Shown here: positions 49,301 through 61,357 of the stretch, piece by piece
How positions within the stretch are numbered: position 1 is the first letter of the stretch
Layout of the letters: each line of letters opens with the position of its first letter
DNA from: Circinella minor
Lineage: Eukaryota > Mucoromycota > Mucoromycetes > Mucorales > Lichtheimiaceae
Assembly: GCA_016758965.1 (NCBI GenBank)
Contig: JAEPRB010000101.1
Location: forward strand, 62,001-126,000
Reading direction: 5' to 3'
Length of the DNA: 64,000 nt
Translations under genes and position numbers: made by a program
Notes under the pieces: model-generated
The model's database searches: none
What the model saw: the letters and a program-made list of their open reading frames with translations, nothing else
Told to the model about the DNA's origin: nothing

Positions 49301-49938
49301 TTTTTCTTCTTACTATTATTGATTGATTTTTTATTTAATAGTGGTTCCTTTTCCACTCGTTTTTTGGATAGTTTTTGTAAAGAAGAAGGTCTTTGTGAAC
49401 TAGACGATGCGGATGCTTTAGGTTGTGGTGAAACGTCATTATCTGAATCATCCAACGTCAAATCAATTACATTGGGTACTTGACAAAGTAGTGGTGTTGG
49501 TGAAGGAGGTGAAGTAGACGTGGAAGTCAATGAGGTTGATTCTTGCGATTGTTGTGAAGATTTTGATTGTAACGAACTCGTCTTTCGAATTTTCCGTGGA
49601 CGTATTTCAAGTTTTTCTATATGAATTGGAGGTGTGGGTGATCGTCTTGTAGTTGTAGTCTGGCCACTTATTTGATTACTGGTACTACTGCTATTATTCA
49701 TATTAACATCATGTAACCTTGGTGTTGGTGTTGTTTTTGAAGTAGTAGTGGTAGCAGAAGAAGAAGAAGAAGAAGCATCACTATTAGTACCAGTACTAAT
49801 CATGACACCCGCTCTTTTAACTAAAACAATAGGTTGTCGCACTTGTTCATAATTTTGACGTGGTCTTTTTGATGAGTTAGGTACAAGGGTATTGTTATCA
49901 TTGATTATTGGTACTTGACGTGACGAATTGTTTTCCAT
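46310..49938 (-). CDS. HDA1: Class II (HDA1-type) histone deacetylase with long disordered N-terminus
   Basis: Zn-dependent removal of acetyl groups from histone tails, generally repressive. Six exons (49938-47721, 47599-47314, 47235-47222, 47134-46996, 46891-46779, 46608-46310) encode 1,022 aa. The first ~660 residues are low complexity: Ser/Thr/Pro-rich, a SIM-like NVIDLTLDDSDND, and acidic blocks (DDDEDYRD, EDEDEEDEDFYS). The catalytic domain follows: HGLKTGYVYDVIMSFHAQ, IVRPPGHHAEYDRAMGFCLL, ILDWDIHFGNGTQQ (metal site; His-Phe where most relatives have His-His), LYMSLHRYEEGTFYP, SAGFDAAAGDHIGECYVTP, LALEGGYNL. It stops about 60 residues after the Tyr loop, so the Arb2 domain usual in yeast HDA1/Clr3 is missing. 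Exon three is only 14 nt, and the intron after it is 87 nt without a stop (see findings). Confidence 0.92.
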
Positions 49939-50570
49939 CGTCAAATATAAAAACTATAAATACATATATTTGATTTGTTGATGAAAAATAAAATAAAGAG
50001 TTATTATTATATAGAAGGAAAAAAAAAGAAGCGATAAACCTACTATTTATTCTGCCCGAAATAAAATAAAAAAATAAAATAAAAAATGCATTAAATAGAG
50101 AGTAAAGGGGGGGGGGGATAGTATAGTCAGGCTTATATAGAAATTGGCGTTTTCTTAAGCCCAAAATCGAAAATATATATATATATATATATATATAAAA
50201 ATGACCGCTCTCAAAAATTTTACTATGTTTTCTATGCTTCTGAACAGAAGACGTGATAAAAAAAATATTCGCGCTCACACACATAAATAATCATATCTTT
50301 TTCATCCCCAAAAATAAAAATATAAAAAATTGTCAAAAACCCATTCCTTTGAAAACAATTGAAGGATACAATATTCTATGAAATATAAGAAATGGATTAG
50401 AATTAGCAGCTTATCTATTTCCAGTTGAACCCTGTTTTTTGCATACTCACTTATTGCACCCACTGCTAGAAACGCATTCAGCAGTATCGAAATCACAAAA
50501 AAGGTTTCGAATCTGTTGAAACCTACAACAATCGTTTAGGAACTTGTTTTTGAAAGTTTTGACTGGGGGA
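49939..50570. other. Promoter side of the histone deacetylase
   Basis: AT-rich with an (AT)n run near 50172-50196 and a G-run at about 50107-50117. No gene supported. Confidence 0.45.
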
Positions 50571-52021
50571 CCTTGGACCTAAGTTGGTCTAAATGGGTCT
50601 GAAGAGCAAGTTTTCAAGGAACAGTCCGTAGCAATTTATAATTCAAAAGAACTCGATTGGAGAGAAAAGAGGAACGAGGATAACCTAAATTCAGAAACGA
50701 GAATCACAAGTAACAACATTCTAGCACGAAGAATACAATATATTGGCGAAGAAAGCATAGGCGAAATTTCTCAAAAATTTTCTAAGTCGTTGAAGACCAG
50801 AGGAATGAGAAGGTAGTTATTTGGATAAGAGATGAACTTGTTATACAATAAAGACTCATGTTATTATTTATTTTAGGATGAAGTTGAAAATGGTTTTCAT
50901 AGTGCCAATAAGGCACGTACATTATCTGAAGGTGATAATGAAGTCGATGTTGATGATAATTGTGTGGTCACACCACCTTTAGCCTCTTCTTCTACTTCAG
51001 CAACAGCAACTTCATCATGATCATTTCCAGATACATTGCGACAATCAGAAAAAGGTCTTTCAATAACTTTAAAGCGACCAGGTGTCGGTAGATTGTTTGT
51101 GAATGACACCAAAATTCACTTTCATGAAAGATGCGGAACGGAGAACGTGGGTGCTTGCATTATCATCAATTCTTTTCAAGGATCGTCTTCCACCTCAAAT
51201 ACCTACAAATTTAATCCAAATTTGTATATCCAAATAAACTTTTTGGTGGGCCATCAATAACTCCCAATGAGTTAACATGTGGCTATTTTGCTCTTGAAGC
51301 AAATTTTGTGCTGAATGCAAGGAGTTGTGTGTATGTCAAGAAATAATGTCAAACATGCATTCACACATGCATTCAAGGTCTCAGATAGCTGGTGATATCT
51401 GTGCTGCAGGTAATTCAGATATTTCCAATAGACCCAAAATATGAATCTATTTCTGAAACTACATAGATCACAAGATATCTATTGTCAATGATTCAACCAC
51501 TTTTTAATAATCATGATAAAAACATTCGGTTGGATTTTTCGTTTAGAGAAGCAGCAGGTAAGTCACCATCACATGCACCTACCTTTAATGGGAATCCTGA
51601 TTATGTTATAACATCGTTTATCCATGAAACAGATAATAGTGTTAACATCGGGTACGGGGAGGTCAAACCTCTTACAGCAGCATGTAATCACTATTTGGTC
51701 AACTGGGACCTTGTGCATCTTGGAATATTTGAAAAAAATGCAATTGATCAAAACAAGTTGGGAGGAAGTTTAAGCATACATGTTGTTGGTAAAGTTATCA
51801 GTATAATAAGAAAAGAAAGGAAGAAAAAAGCAAGTATTTACACTAAATGTGTTTTGTTATATTTTGTTGCTCCTCATATTATCTACTATATAATACAATT
51901 GAAGGCAGATGGACTTTATACGATGACGGAATTGCTTCGAGTACAATGTCCAATGTCTATATCAGAATTATCTGGTTATGATGCAAACTTAAGTCAGTTG
52001 AAAAAAGGTCTTGATGTATAG
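50571..52021 (+). pseudogene. PD-(D/E)XK-like family copy D, degenerate
   Basis: Plus-strand exon-like blocks. About 50640-50816: ELDWREKRNEDNLNSETRIT, then ARRIQYIGEESIGEISQKFS and a 5' splice site. From 50879: DEVENGFHSANKARTLSEGD ... into an in-frame TGA near 51018, then SEKGLSITLKRPGVGRLFVN. Block 51482-51790: KNIRLDFSFREAAGKSPSHA, GNPDYVITSFIHETDNSVNI, GYGEVKPLTAACNHYLVNWD. After an intron-like gap, KADGLYTMTELLRVQCPMSI runs to the stop at 52021. Here both halves of a PD-(D/E)XK motif are explicit: Pro-Asp (NPDYV) and Glu-Val-Lys (GEVKP). The internal stop and broken joins indicate a pseudogene. I know this sequence type only as a recurrent unknown family in Mucoromycota. Confidence 0.6.
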
Positions 52022-52124
52022 TATTACACTGTATTCCCAAGCCCAACAATAGCATTAATGAATCTTGGCAGCGGGATTCTTTATTAGGAACCGATGTCAG
52101 TCTTATTTTGGATAAGACAAGAAA

Positions 52125-52173
52125 TACAGTGTTTTGCGTTTAAAAATTATATTTTTAAACGCAAAACACTGTA
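52125..52173. mobile_element. TIR-only Tc1/mariner-like remnant (49-bp palindrome)
   Basis: Perfect 23-bp arms (52125-52147 and 52151-52173) around a 3-nt loop. The arm begins TACAGTGTTTTGCGTTTAAA: a TA dinucleotide then CAGTG, the start of many Tc1/mariner terminal repeats. The two ends meet with no interior, so this is either an extreme internal deletion or a palindromic microelement. Confidence 0.65.
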
Positions 52174-53463
52174 GAAAAAGAAAGAACACTACAGGACACC
52201 ATCCATCCAAGTGATGTTTTTTTTATTATATCTGTCAATATTTATCACCAATGAAATTTCCCTTTCTAACTTGTAATTTTTTACTTATCAATAAAACTTT
52301 ACTTTTTCTTATATTCTCTTTATTACATTGCACCACACTACAATCAAATAAAAAAAAAGTTATTGTATTTATTGATAAAAGCTCCACGTTCTTTCTTTGT
52401 ATTGTAAATATTAATACGTATAGATATAAAAGATCAACTTTGTTATAAAAAAAAAAAGAAAGGCGGCTTCAAGGTGAATACAATAACGGTATCCAACAGA
52501 AATGCTTTGAGTGAACATGCCTCATCTCATACGTACGTACCTGGGACATACTTAGTTAATGAACGAACAAATGATACTATTGAAGATATCCACGATGACC
52601 CTATCATAAGCTTATGTTTAATTATTGTGTATTATAATGGTCCCTTGATAATATCAAAATATGAACGAATAAAAAGTCCTTATTTTTTTTATAGACAAAC
52701 TATTAAACTAAATGGCGACTTTAGGTCAATTTTCCATAAGTCTGACTATAAAAGTATTTAGTTCAAGCTTTCAAAGTCAAGTAAGCCACTTGAAATTCCG
52801 CCTGTATAAGTTAATATAATGTGAAACGCCTAAAAACGCGTGTGTTTTATGAATTTTACAATGCTACAGGTTAAACTACGATGGGTGTTGAATAATAATA
52901 ATAATAAAAAACTGTTTTTTTTTTGTTTTATCAGAGAGAAGAGATGGATACACAATTATCTTCTTCGTTTTTATAAAGTAAAATATATATACCATGTACT
53001 TATAAAATGAATTCATCATATTTGATTCATATTGATAAATTCTACTACGTACGTATTATACTTTTTTAAACCAATTTTACAATACTTGTATACACACTAT
53101 TCTTTATACATTGACAATAATACTATTAGTAAAATAGAATTAATAATTAATTAAAAGGGCTTATGATACTTTTTTTTATTGTTTAATGACCAAAATAAAT
53201 AATCGATATATGTTTGGGTAGTAATTAAAAAGAAACTTATTCATTTTCGGTATAAATTTTAAGTTCAAAGAAAAGTGTCGCAGTTCTCTTCTTTTTTTTT
53301 TCTTTATTAGTTATTGTTACAAAAAAAAAAAAAGAGATCTCTCTTTCTTTTATTCTGATCTATCAATAAACACATAACTCTATTTTTTATATTATATACA
53401 TTCCCTTTTTTTTATATATATTATTATTATTATTTCGACTTATTAAAATAAAATAATAATTAA
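52174..53463. other. Intergenic upstream of NMA111
   Basis: AT-rich. A plus frame at 52474-52761 is open but has no signature; it may be a relic. TACGTACGTA palindromes near 52530 and 53045. The last 200 bases are T/A-rich leader of the protease gene. Confidence 0.4.
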
Positions 53464-53899
53464 ATGATTCCACAACAAGGTAATCAACCTCTTTTACCTA
53501 AAGAAAGAAACTTTGAAGGTGGTGATTCACCTGCACCTAACCAACATCCTGCCAAAAGACGTAAAAGAGAAGATTATAACGGTAATAGTTCTTTTGAAGA
53601 ACAAACGACAGAAAATGAACATCGTGATGGTATAAAAGAAGAAGATAATATGCTTCTTGACGAACAACCCGCTAGTGATATTGCTCCTTTAAAACCTACA
53701 AAATGGCAATCAACGATCGAAAAGGTTGTCAAAGCGATCGTTTCGATCCGATTTAGTCAAGTGGCTGCTTTTGATACGGAAGGTAAATATTAGTTTGTTT
53801 TTGTTGTATATATATATATATATATATATGAAGGGAGAGGAGGGAAGGGGTGAGAGAGTATATATATATGTATAATTAACTATATAACAATATAAAAAA

Positions 53900-53930
<31 letters not shown>

Positions 53931-54222
53931 GGCCCGGAAACTTCGGAAGCATCGGGATTCATTGTGGATGCAAAGAATGGCATTATTCTCACGAATCGTC
54001 ACGTTGCTTGTGCTGGTCCATTTGTTGGTGAAGCCGTTTGTCATGATCATGAGGAAGTTGATGTTTATCCGATCTATCGTGATCCCGTTCATGACTTTGG
54101 TTTCTTAAAGTATGTGTAATTTTTTTTTACAACCGAAGCTGCGCAAAAGAATTTCTTTCAAAAGAGAAGAAAAGAAGTGGCATTAGATTATATGTTTTTT
54201 TTTTCTTCACAAAAAACACTAA

Positions 54223-54255
<33 letters not shown>

Positions 54256-57200
54256 TTAATATAATCACGTTTATATTTTTATTATAGATTCGATCCAAGC
54301 AAAATCAAATATATGCCTGTAACTCAAGTAGAACTACGCCCTGAGTTAGCCAAAGTTGGCTTAGATATACGTGTTGTTGGGTAAATGACATAATATTTAT
54401 GAAATGAGGGAGAGGAGAAACAACGCGTGATTTAAAATTATAAATATTTTATCTATATTTTATTGAACCAATATGTATAATATAGTAACGATGCTGGTGA
54501 AAAGTTGAGTATCTTGGCAGGTTCTATTTCACGTTTGGATCGTAATACTCCTGATTATGGTGATTTGACATATAATGATTTTAATACTTTTTACTTGTAA
54601 GTTGAAGAGATAAGAATGAATGAAGAAAGGGATCGCGAAAAAAAAAAAGGATTTGTGTTATTAACTTTTATGTGGGGGATTCTTTTTTTTTTCTTTTTTT
54701 TTGAATGATATTATATATTAGACAAGCAGCTTCAAGTACAAGTGGTGGAAGTTCTGGATCTCCTGTGATTGATATTGATGGTAATGCTGTTGCTTTACAA
54801 GCTGGTGGTCATACCAAAGCAGCTACCGATTTCTTTTTACCATTGGATAGAATTAAACGTGCACTTCAATATGTTCAACGTGGTGAACCTGTTCCTCGAG
54901 GTGATATTCAAACCCAATTTGTGTAAGTTGGGAGGATGATTTTAATCAAATATATATATATGAATATTATATTGGGGAAGAATTAGTATTAATTGATATT
55001 TTTTTTTTGTTTTTTTGGTAATGGAATGGGTTAAAATATAATATAATAATAGGTATCGACCATTTGATGAAGTACGTCGTTTAGGATTAAAGGCAGAAAC
55101 AGAGGAAAAGTTACGAAAGGAAAATAAAGATGAAATTGGTATGCTTGTTGTGGAAACAGTTTTACCTGAAGGACCTGCACATGGTAAAATGGAAGAAGGT
55201 GATATTTTATTGACAATGAATGGTCAATATATTACACGATTTGTTCCATTGGAAGCCATGTTGGATTCAAATGTGGATAAAGATATTGATGTTGTTATTG
55301 AACGTGGTGGTAAAACATTGGAATTAACTGTTCAAGTGGGCAATCTTCATGCCATGTAAGTTCTTGTTTCCGAATATAAAATTGAAAATATCAAAAAAAA
55401 AAAAAAAAAAAAAAAACTTATTTATATATACTAACTCATTTTCAGTACACCAGATCGATATGTCGAAGTTGGTGGTTCGAAATTGAACGAAGTGTCATAT
55501 CAATTAGCACGAGCATATTGTGTACCTTGTCGTGGTGTTTATGTTTCCGAACCATCTGGCAGTAAGTTTTTTTTTTTTTTTTTTTCAATATTTATTTTTA
55601 AGAAAATGATATATAACATTCTTTAATAGTGTTCCGATTGGATGGTCCTGATAATGGTTGGATTGTTAAATCAGTGGATGACAAAGATACTCCTAACTTG
55701 GATACATTTATTGAAGTCATGAAGACTATTCCTGATCGTGCTCGTGTCCCCATTGTATATTATTCTATTGCTGACACACATACAATTCTTGTTTCTGTCG
55801 TTCAAGTGGATCGACATTGGTCTGGTTTCCGTTTAGCTGTACGAAATGATAAGACAGGTCTTTGGGATTATACAGATTATGGTAAACCTATTCCACCTCG
55901 TCCTATTGAACCATCTACAAAACGATTCATCGAATTAGATGATAGTTTGGGAGCATCTAAAGAATTGATTCGTTGTCTTGTTAAAGTGAGCTATTATATG
56001 CCATGTCGTTTGGATGGTTTTCCACGTAATCGTAAATTAGGTGCAGGTGTTATTATTGATAAGGAACGTGGATTTGTTGTAGTTGCACGTAGTATTGTTC
56101 CTACTGCTATGGGTGATTTAACTATTACTGTAGCTGATTCATTGGTTATTCCTGGCAAAGTGATTGTAAGTGGATTGTAGAAATTTGAAAAAAAAAAAGT
56201 TAGGTTCTATGGATGATATCTTGCTTGATTGTTTATTTACTTACAACTTTAATTTTTGTTTTTCTTTTTGTTTCATTTTTTTTTTTTTTAGTATCTTCAT
56301 CCAACTCACAATTATGCTATTGTCAAGTATGATCCTAAACTTATTGGTGATACTAATGTTTTAAGTGCACCTCTTAGTGATAAAACTCTCGAACAAGGTC
56401 ATCGTGTAACTTTAGTAGCTCATAATCATAATCAACGGCCTGTTTGTCTCAATACAGTTGTTACTGATATTACTTGTGTGACCATTCCGCATAACGGCGT
56501 AAGTTGTGTAACAATGCATTTTTTTTTTTATCTAAAAAAAAAAAAAAACTGAATAACTATTTTATTTTTATTCTAGACTCCACGATTCAGAGGAATCAAT
56601 CAAGATGGTATTACGTTAGATACACCTTTAGCACTTCAATGTTCATCTGGTTTACTTGCTTCTGAAGATGGAAAAGTACAAGGTTTATGGTTAAGTTATT
56701 TGGGTGAACGTAATATGAATGGTCATGATAATGAATATCATCTTGGTTTACATATTTCAACTTTATTACCTGTCTTGGAACGTTTACAACGTAATGAACC
56801 AGTCAATTTACGAAGTCTTGATATTGAATTAATGCCTGTTCAAATGGCTCAAGCTTCTGCTATGGGTATGTCGGATGAATGGATTCGTAAAGTACAAGAT
56901 GCCAACCATGCCAAACATCAAGTATTTATGATTCGACGAACAGAAGCATGTAGTGAAAGTCGTGATGTGCTTAAAGAATTAGATTTAATTTTGGCTGTGA
57001 ATGGTAAAGTCATTACCCGAATGTATGAACTGGATGTACAATACGAAGCAGAAGAATTGGAAATGACGATTTTACGACAAAAGAAAGAAATGACGGTGAA
57101 AGTCAAGACAACCCCTATTTCTGGTGCTGGTACGAATCGAGTCGTATTTTGGGGTGGCGCTGTTTTGCAAGAACCTCATAAGGCTGTTTTACAACAAAGT

Positions 57201-57509
57201 AAAACATTACCTTCTAAAATTTATATCTCTGCAAGATCTAAAGGTTCACCTGCTTATATGTATGGATTAGTACCTACGAATTGGGTGACACATATTAATG
57301 CAGTTAAAGTGGTCACATTGGATGATCTTATTCAAGCAGTGAAAGATATTCCTGATAATACTTATGTTCGTGTACGATGTGTTAGTTTTGATAATGTACC
57401 TATGATGCTTTCAGTCAAAATGGTGAATCATTATTTCCCATTGATTGATATGGTGATGGATCCTAATGAAGAATGTGGATGGAAAAAACAAACTATCAAT
57501 ATTGCTTAG
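53464..57509 (+). CDS. NMA111: NMA111/Ynm3-type HtrA serine protease (nuclear, multi-PDZ)
   Basis: Large HtrA-family protease; the yeast relative is nuclear and linked to apoptosis-like death and lipid homeostasis. About ten exons starting 53464-53782 and ending with 56577-57509. Before the protease domain lies a basic KRRKRED signal for nuclear import. The triad is seen in TNRHVA (His about 130), HDFGF (Asp about 161) and [10 protein letters not shown] (Ser about 247). PDZ repeats follow ([35 protein letters not shown]). The second, degenerate protease-like half typical of the family starts around [15 protein letters not shown] and lacks its own GNSGSP serine motif. A final PDZ pair contains [20 protein letters not shown]. 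Length and domain order fit the family. Introns carry (TTA)n near 53899-53931 and long A/T runs. Confidence 0.95.
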
Positions 57510-57665
57510 TTCGTAGACATTAAAAAAAAAAAAAGAGTACATAAATATTGATGCATGATCAAACTTTGTTTATTGTAAAATGTAAATTTAGAAATATATA
57601 AAACCTTTTTGCTTTTTTTTTTCTTTTTTCTTTTTGAAAACTTTTTCTTTCTCACTAATAATAAC

Positions 57666-58761
57666 ATGAATGAAAAATACGGTACATTACCATCCTCATC
57701 CTCATCGTCTACCACTAACACGATTGTTACCAACGGTAGGAAGCCTTCTTCAGTCAAGAAATCATTTAAACTCTTGGCTAAGCTAGGTCTTATTGGATTA
57801 TCCATCTACCTAACCTTTCAAATGTTCAGTATCCAACAACATGCTTCTCAATTTCAACCTAAAAATCAAGAAGAATGGTCAAAAATAATAAAAGAACATC
57901 CTTATGCACCTCCAAGCGCAAATGATTTACGAGGACCTTGTCCAGCTCTCAACACATTAGCCAATCATGGATTTTTACCTCGAGACGGACGAAACATTAC
58001 TCAAAAACAACTCTTTGAAAGTGTCATTACGTTGGGAACACCCACTTTTGTTGCTCATTTTATTAGTAAAGCACCTTTTTCTAAATTTAAAAAACAACAT
58101 CCATCTGATACAGTCATGTCCTATTTACGTCCTCTAAAAATGGTTGATTTGAAGCAGTTTGGAATTCATAATGCAGTGGAACATGATGTTTCTCTTAGTC
58201 GATGTGATACAAATGTACCACCTTTTGATGCTAATCGGTTTATACCGGAACGATTTGAAAGAATGATTCAGTTGGCGAAGAAACGACAAGAAGAGCAAGA
58301 GAATCATGTAAAAGGTTTGAATGAAAATATAAGAGATCAAGGTAGCCAGGAGATGCTAGTTGTTTCAAGCAAGGACGTGAATGATCATCGTAAACTCTGT
58401 TGGTTGGAATCGATCCGTGATAATCCATTTTTTTCAATGGGAACAAGTCAACAAGTAATAAATATACATTCATGAATTTTTTATTCTATTACGTTCTTAA
58501 CAATAATATATCGTATATAATATTATAAATATATAGATACCTATCGCAGGGGAGAGTGCGGCTTTGTTGGAGATACTTGGACAAGATTCAGCCATTCAAG
58601 AAGATCATCTACGTTCATTTTTTATCGACGAAAAGATCCCAGATAACTGGCAACCCCACCCACCGGCTACATTAAAACTGATAAAACAAATGTGGCAAAG
58701 TTTTAAAGGGGTACAACAAAGTAATGCGACATTACCCAAGGATGAAGACAAAAGTGACTAG
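57666..58761 (+). CDS. Membrane-anchored heme-thiolate peroxidase / unspecific peroxygenase
   Basis: Chloroperoxidase/UPO superfamily (Peroxidase_2): heme enzymes using H2O2 to oxidise or oxygenate organic compounds. Two exons (57666-58454, 58537-58761) give 337 aa. Residues ~36-55 (LLAKLGLIGLSIYLTFQMFS) form a signal-anchor after a Ser-rich cytosolic tail with basic residues, giving type II topology, unlike the classical secreted enzymes. The heme-ligand motif is LRGPCPALNTLANHGFLPRD (PCP Cys at about 92). The second motif is VEHDVSLSR (Glu-His-Asp ... Ser ... Arg at about 172-179), placing it with UPO-type enzymes. A short Lys/Glu insertion (KKRQEEQENHVKG) precedes the C-terminal helices. 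The gene starts 156 bp after NMA111 on the same strand; the shared spacer is pyrimidine-rich. Confidence 0.9.
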
Positions 58762-59764
58762 TTTTGAAAATTACATTGACATTTTTAGTAGCATAAACAT
58801 CAACAAAATAGTATATACACCATGTAAAAATTGAAAAAAAAAAAAAAAAAAAATTATGTATAAAATTTTAAACAACAGTAATATATTATATATGATTACA
58901 TAACTGTTTTAAAGGTTTGGAACTAACAAGGCCTTAAGTTCGCTGAGGTGATGTTTCATAAAGAAGAAACAAATCCATATAAAGACTAAGTTTATAGATT
59001 CTTATAGAAGGAAAAATGATTATTTTTTTTTACGTTAAAATGTTATATATATACACACGTCCTGTCCACTCTCCTTTCAACTTTTACTTAGCATGTACAT
59101 GACAGCTTAAAACAAGCACTCTGCGCATTCATTTTGATGAGTCAGAATCATGTAAAAGTATCGTGTCTTTGATTAATTAGATAATAAATCTTCTTCCCTC
59201 TACGTACTACTACTTTTTTTTTTTTGGCTAAAATAGTGTGAATTACATATGTATATTACGTAAAAATCTTTTACATATTTATTTATGTAAACAAAACTGC
59301 AAAGCAAGTAATACTTTTAACAAATGTTTGTCGGTCTACAAAAACTCATTTTGGGGTTTATGAAGTAATAATAACGTCATACATCTTTGTAATGGGCGTT
59401 GATCATTCTCCCTAATCTCCTCATCGCTTTTACAAGTCATGCTAAGTCACATAAGCTCATCTATTACAAATGAATGTCAGATAAAGTAACGAAAATAACT
59501 TTATTGAAATAAACGAGAAACTAAAAAAAAAAAAACAAAACTCACTTATAACGCGACACATATACAGATCCCATTGGCATATATACATAAAAAGAAAAAA
59601 AAAATACTTGTAAAAAGCAAGTGTTATGTAAAATGAGAGAGATTAGGGAGTTTTTTTTTTTAAAAAAAAATGAAAGAACATATTCTTCACAAAAATGAAA
59701 AAAGGATATGTAAAAAAAGGAAATAATAAATGATTAAGCGGTATATTTAAATTCTTGTTGGGAG
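58762..59764. other. Tail-to-tail spacer, peroxygenase and HMG gene
   Basis: About 1 kb of AT-rich convergent 3' region with several A-runs. No reading frame or RNA recognised. Confidence 0.5.
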
Positions 59765-61319
59765 TCAATCGTTGACGTTATTGAATCCTTCAAAACTATG
59801 TCTACGCAAGCGTATCGTTGTTATGGTAACTGTTGTTATGGCGGATGATGGTTTAATTGTAGTATTTTGTTGTTTATTCATTGGAATACATGATTCACTA
59901 CAAGCTCGTCGTATTCTATTTTGTTTAAAGGTGGTAATAGTGATATGACTATTACTGGTGATAGTACTGCCATTGTTACTGTTACTGTTGTTATTATTGT
60001 TGTTCTTGCTGTTGTTGATCTTATCGAGTTTGGATGATGGTGATGATAATATCAACGGATAATTATTATTCTTTTCGGGTTCTATTAATAGAACCTTATT
60101 TTTGTTTTTGTTGTCAAATTTATCCTGGTTGTTCTGTCTACATAATAAACAAAAGAACAAAAAAAATGAATATTCAAACAACATTATCAATGTAGTAATC
60201 TTTTTTTCTAGGTTTTTATTTTTTCCAAGTTTGATTGTCAAACAGGCGAAAAAAAAAAGAAAACCTTATTAAATTATTTGAAGCACAAACCGCTGATGTC
60301 TGCTGTGGTAATTTTAAAAGAAACATTTGTCCTTGTGGTTCCGTTCCAACATTATTATCGTTGCTACTACTACTTTCACTTATATCAGTAGCCGTTTGAA
60401 TTCCACTGTCAGATGGTTCAATTGAATTTGAACTTGAATCCATTAAGCTTTCGCCACTATTTTGATAATTATAAATTCATGAGTATATTATTTTATTTTA
60501 TTTAGAAAGATCTTTTTTTTTTTTTTTTTACCTGCTTGGTGACTCTAATCGTTTAGAATACCGTCGCCTACTTTGACGTAAAGTCAATTGATGAGCAACA
60601 GCTTGTTTTTCCTTAAAACTCTTAAGATAGTCACGATAACGTCGATATTCAGGTGTACGAGCATATTGTTGCATTTCAATTAAATAAGCATCTTTTGCTT
60701 GCATAGCTGTCAATTCATAGTTGTGTTTTTTTTCAGCGGATAAAGATTTCCATTTTTCACCAATAATTTTTGAAATCACGGCAAATGTTAAATTTTGATT
60801 TTTCATTTCAGCTCGTAAATGATTCGAAAACATTACATAAGCTGAAGGAGGTTTTGTAGGAGCATTTAAATCTGGTTTAGGTCTTTTACGATATTTTCTT
60901 TTTGCTTGATGTTGAATAATCATATTATTGTTATTGTTATTGTTATTGTTATTATTATTATCACTGGATGAAGAAGATGATGGTGATGATGAATTATGAA
61001 GTTTATCGGTACTGTTATTACTATTGGTACATGATGATGATGATGATGAATCAGTTGATGACAGACCTGCTTCGACTGATATGGGTGATGATATATTTAG
61101 AATTGTTGTTGATGGTACATTATTTACAGAAGATGGTGAATGTTGATGTTCTGGACGATAATAATGTTGATGTTGATGATTTCCTTCGGTAGGTTGTCGA
61201 TAGAATATCATAGAAGTTTCTGGAATGATTTAAAATAGAAAACAATTAATCTTATTTCTTAATGTAGATAAATATAAAAGGAGGGCAAGTTTTTTTTTGC
61301 ATGTAAAAAAAAAAAAAAA

Positions 61320-61357
<38 letters not shown>

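Noticed and set aside
48000..49483. Several open frames on both strands inside the deacetylase N-terminus
   Set aside because: Shadows of repetitive acidic and Ser codons; the main frame is continuous for over 2.2 kb and leads into the HDAC domain.
60968..61192. Plus-strand frame opposite the HMG gene
   Set aside because: Antisense shadow of Asn/Ser/His repeats, without splice sites or signatures.
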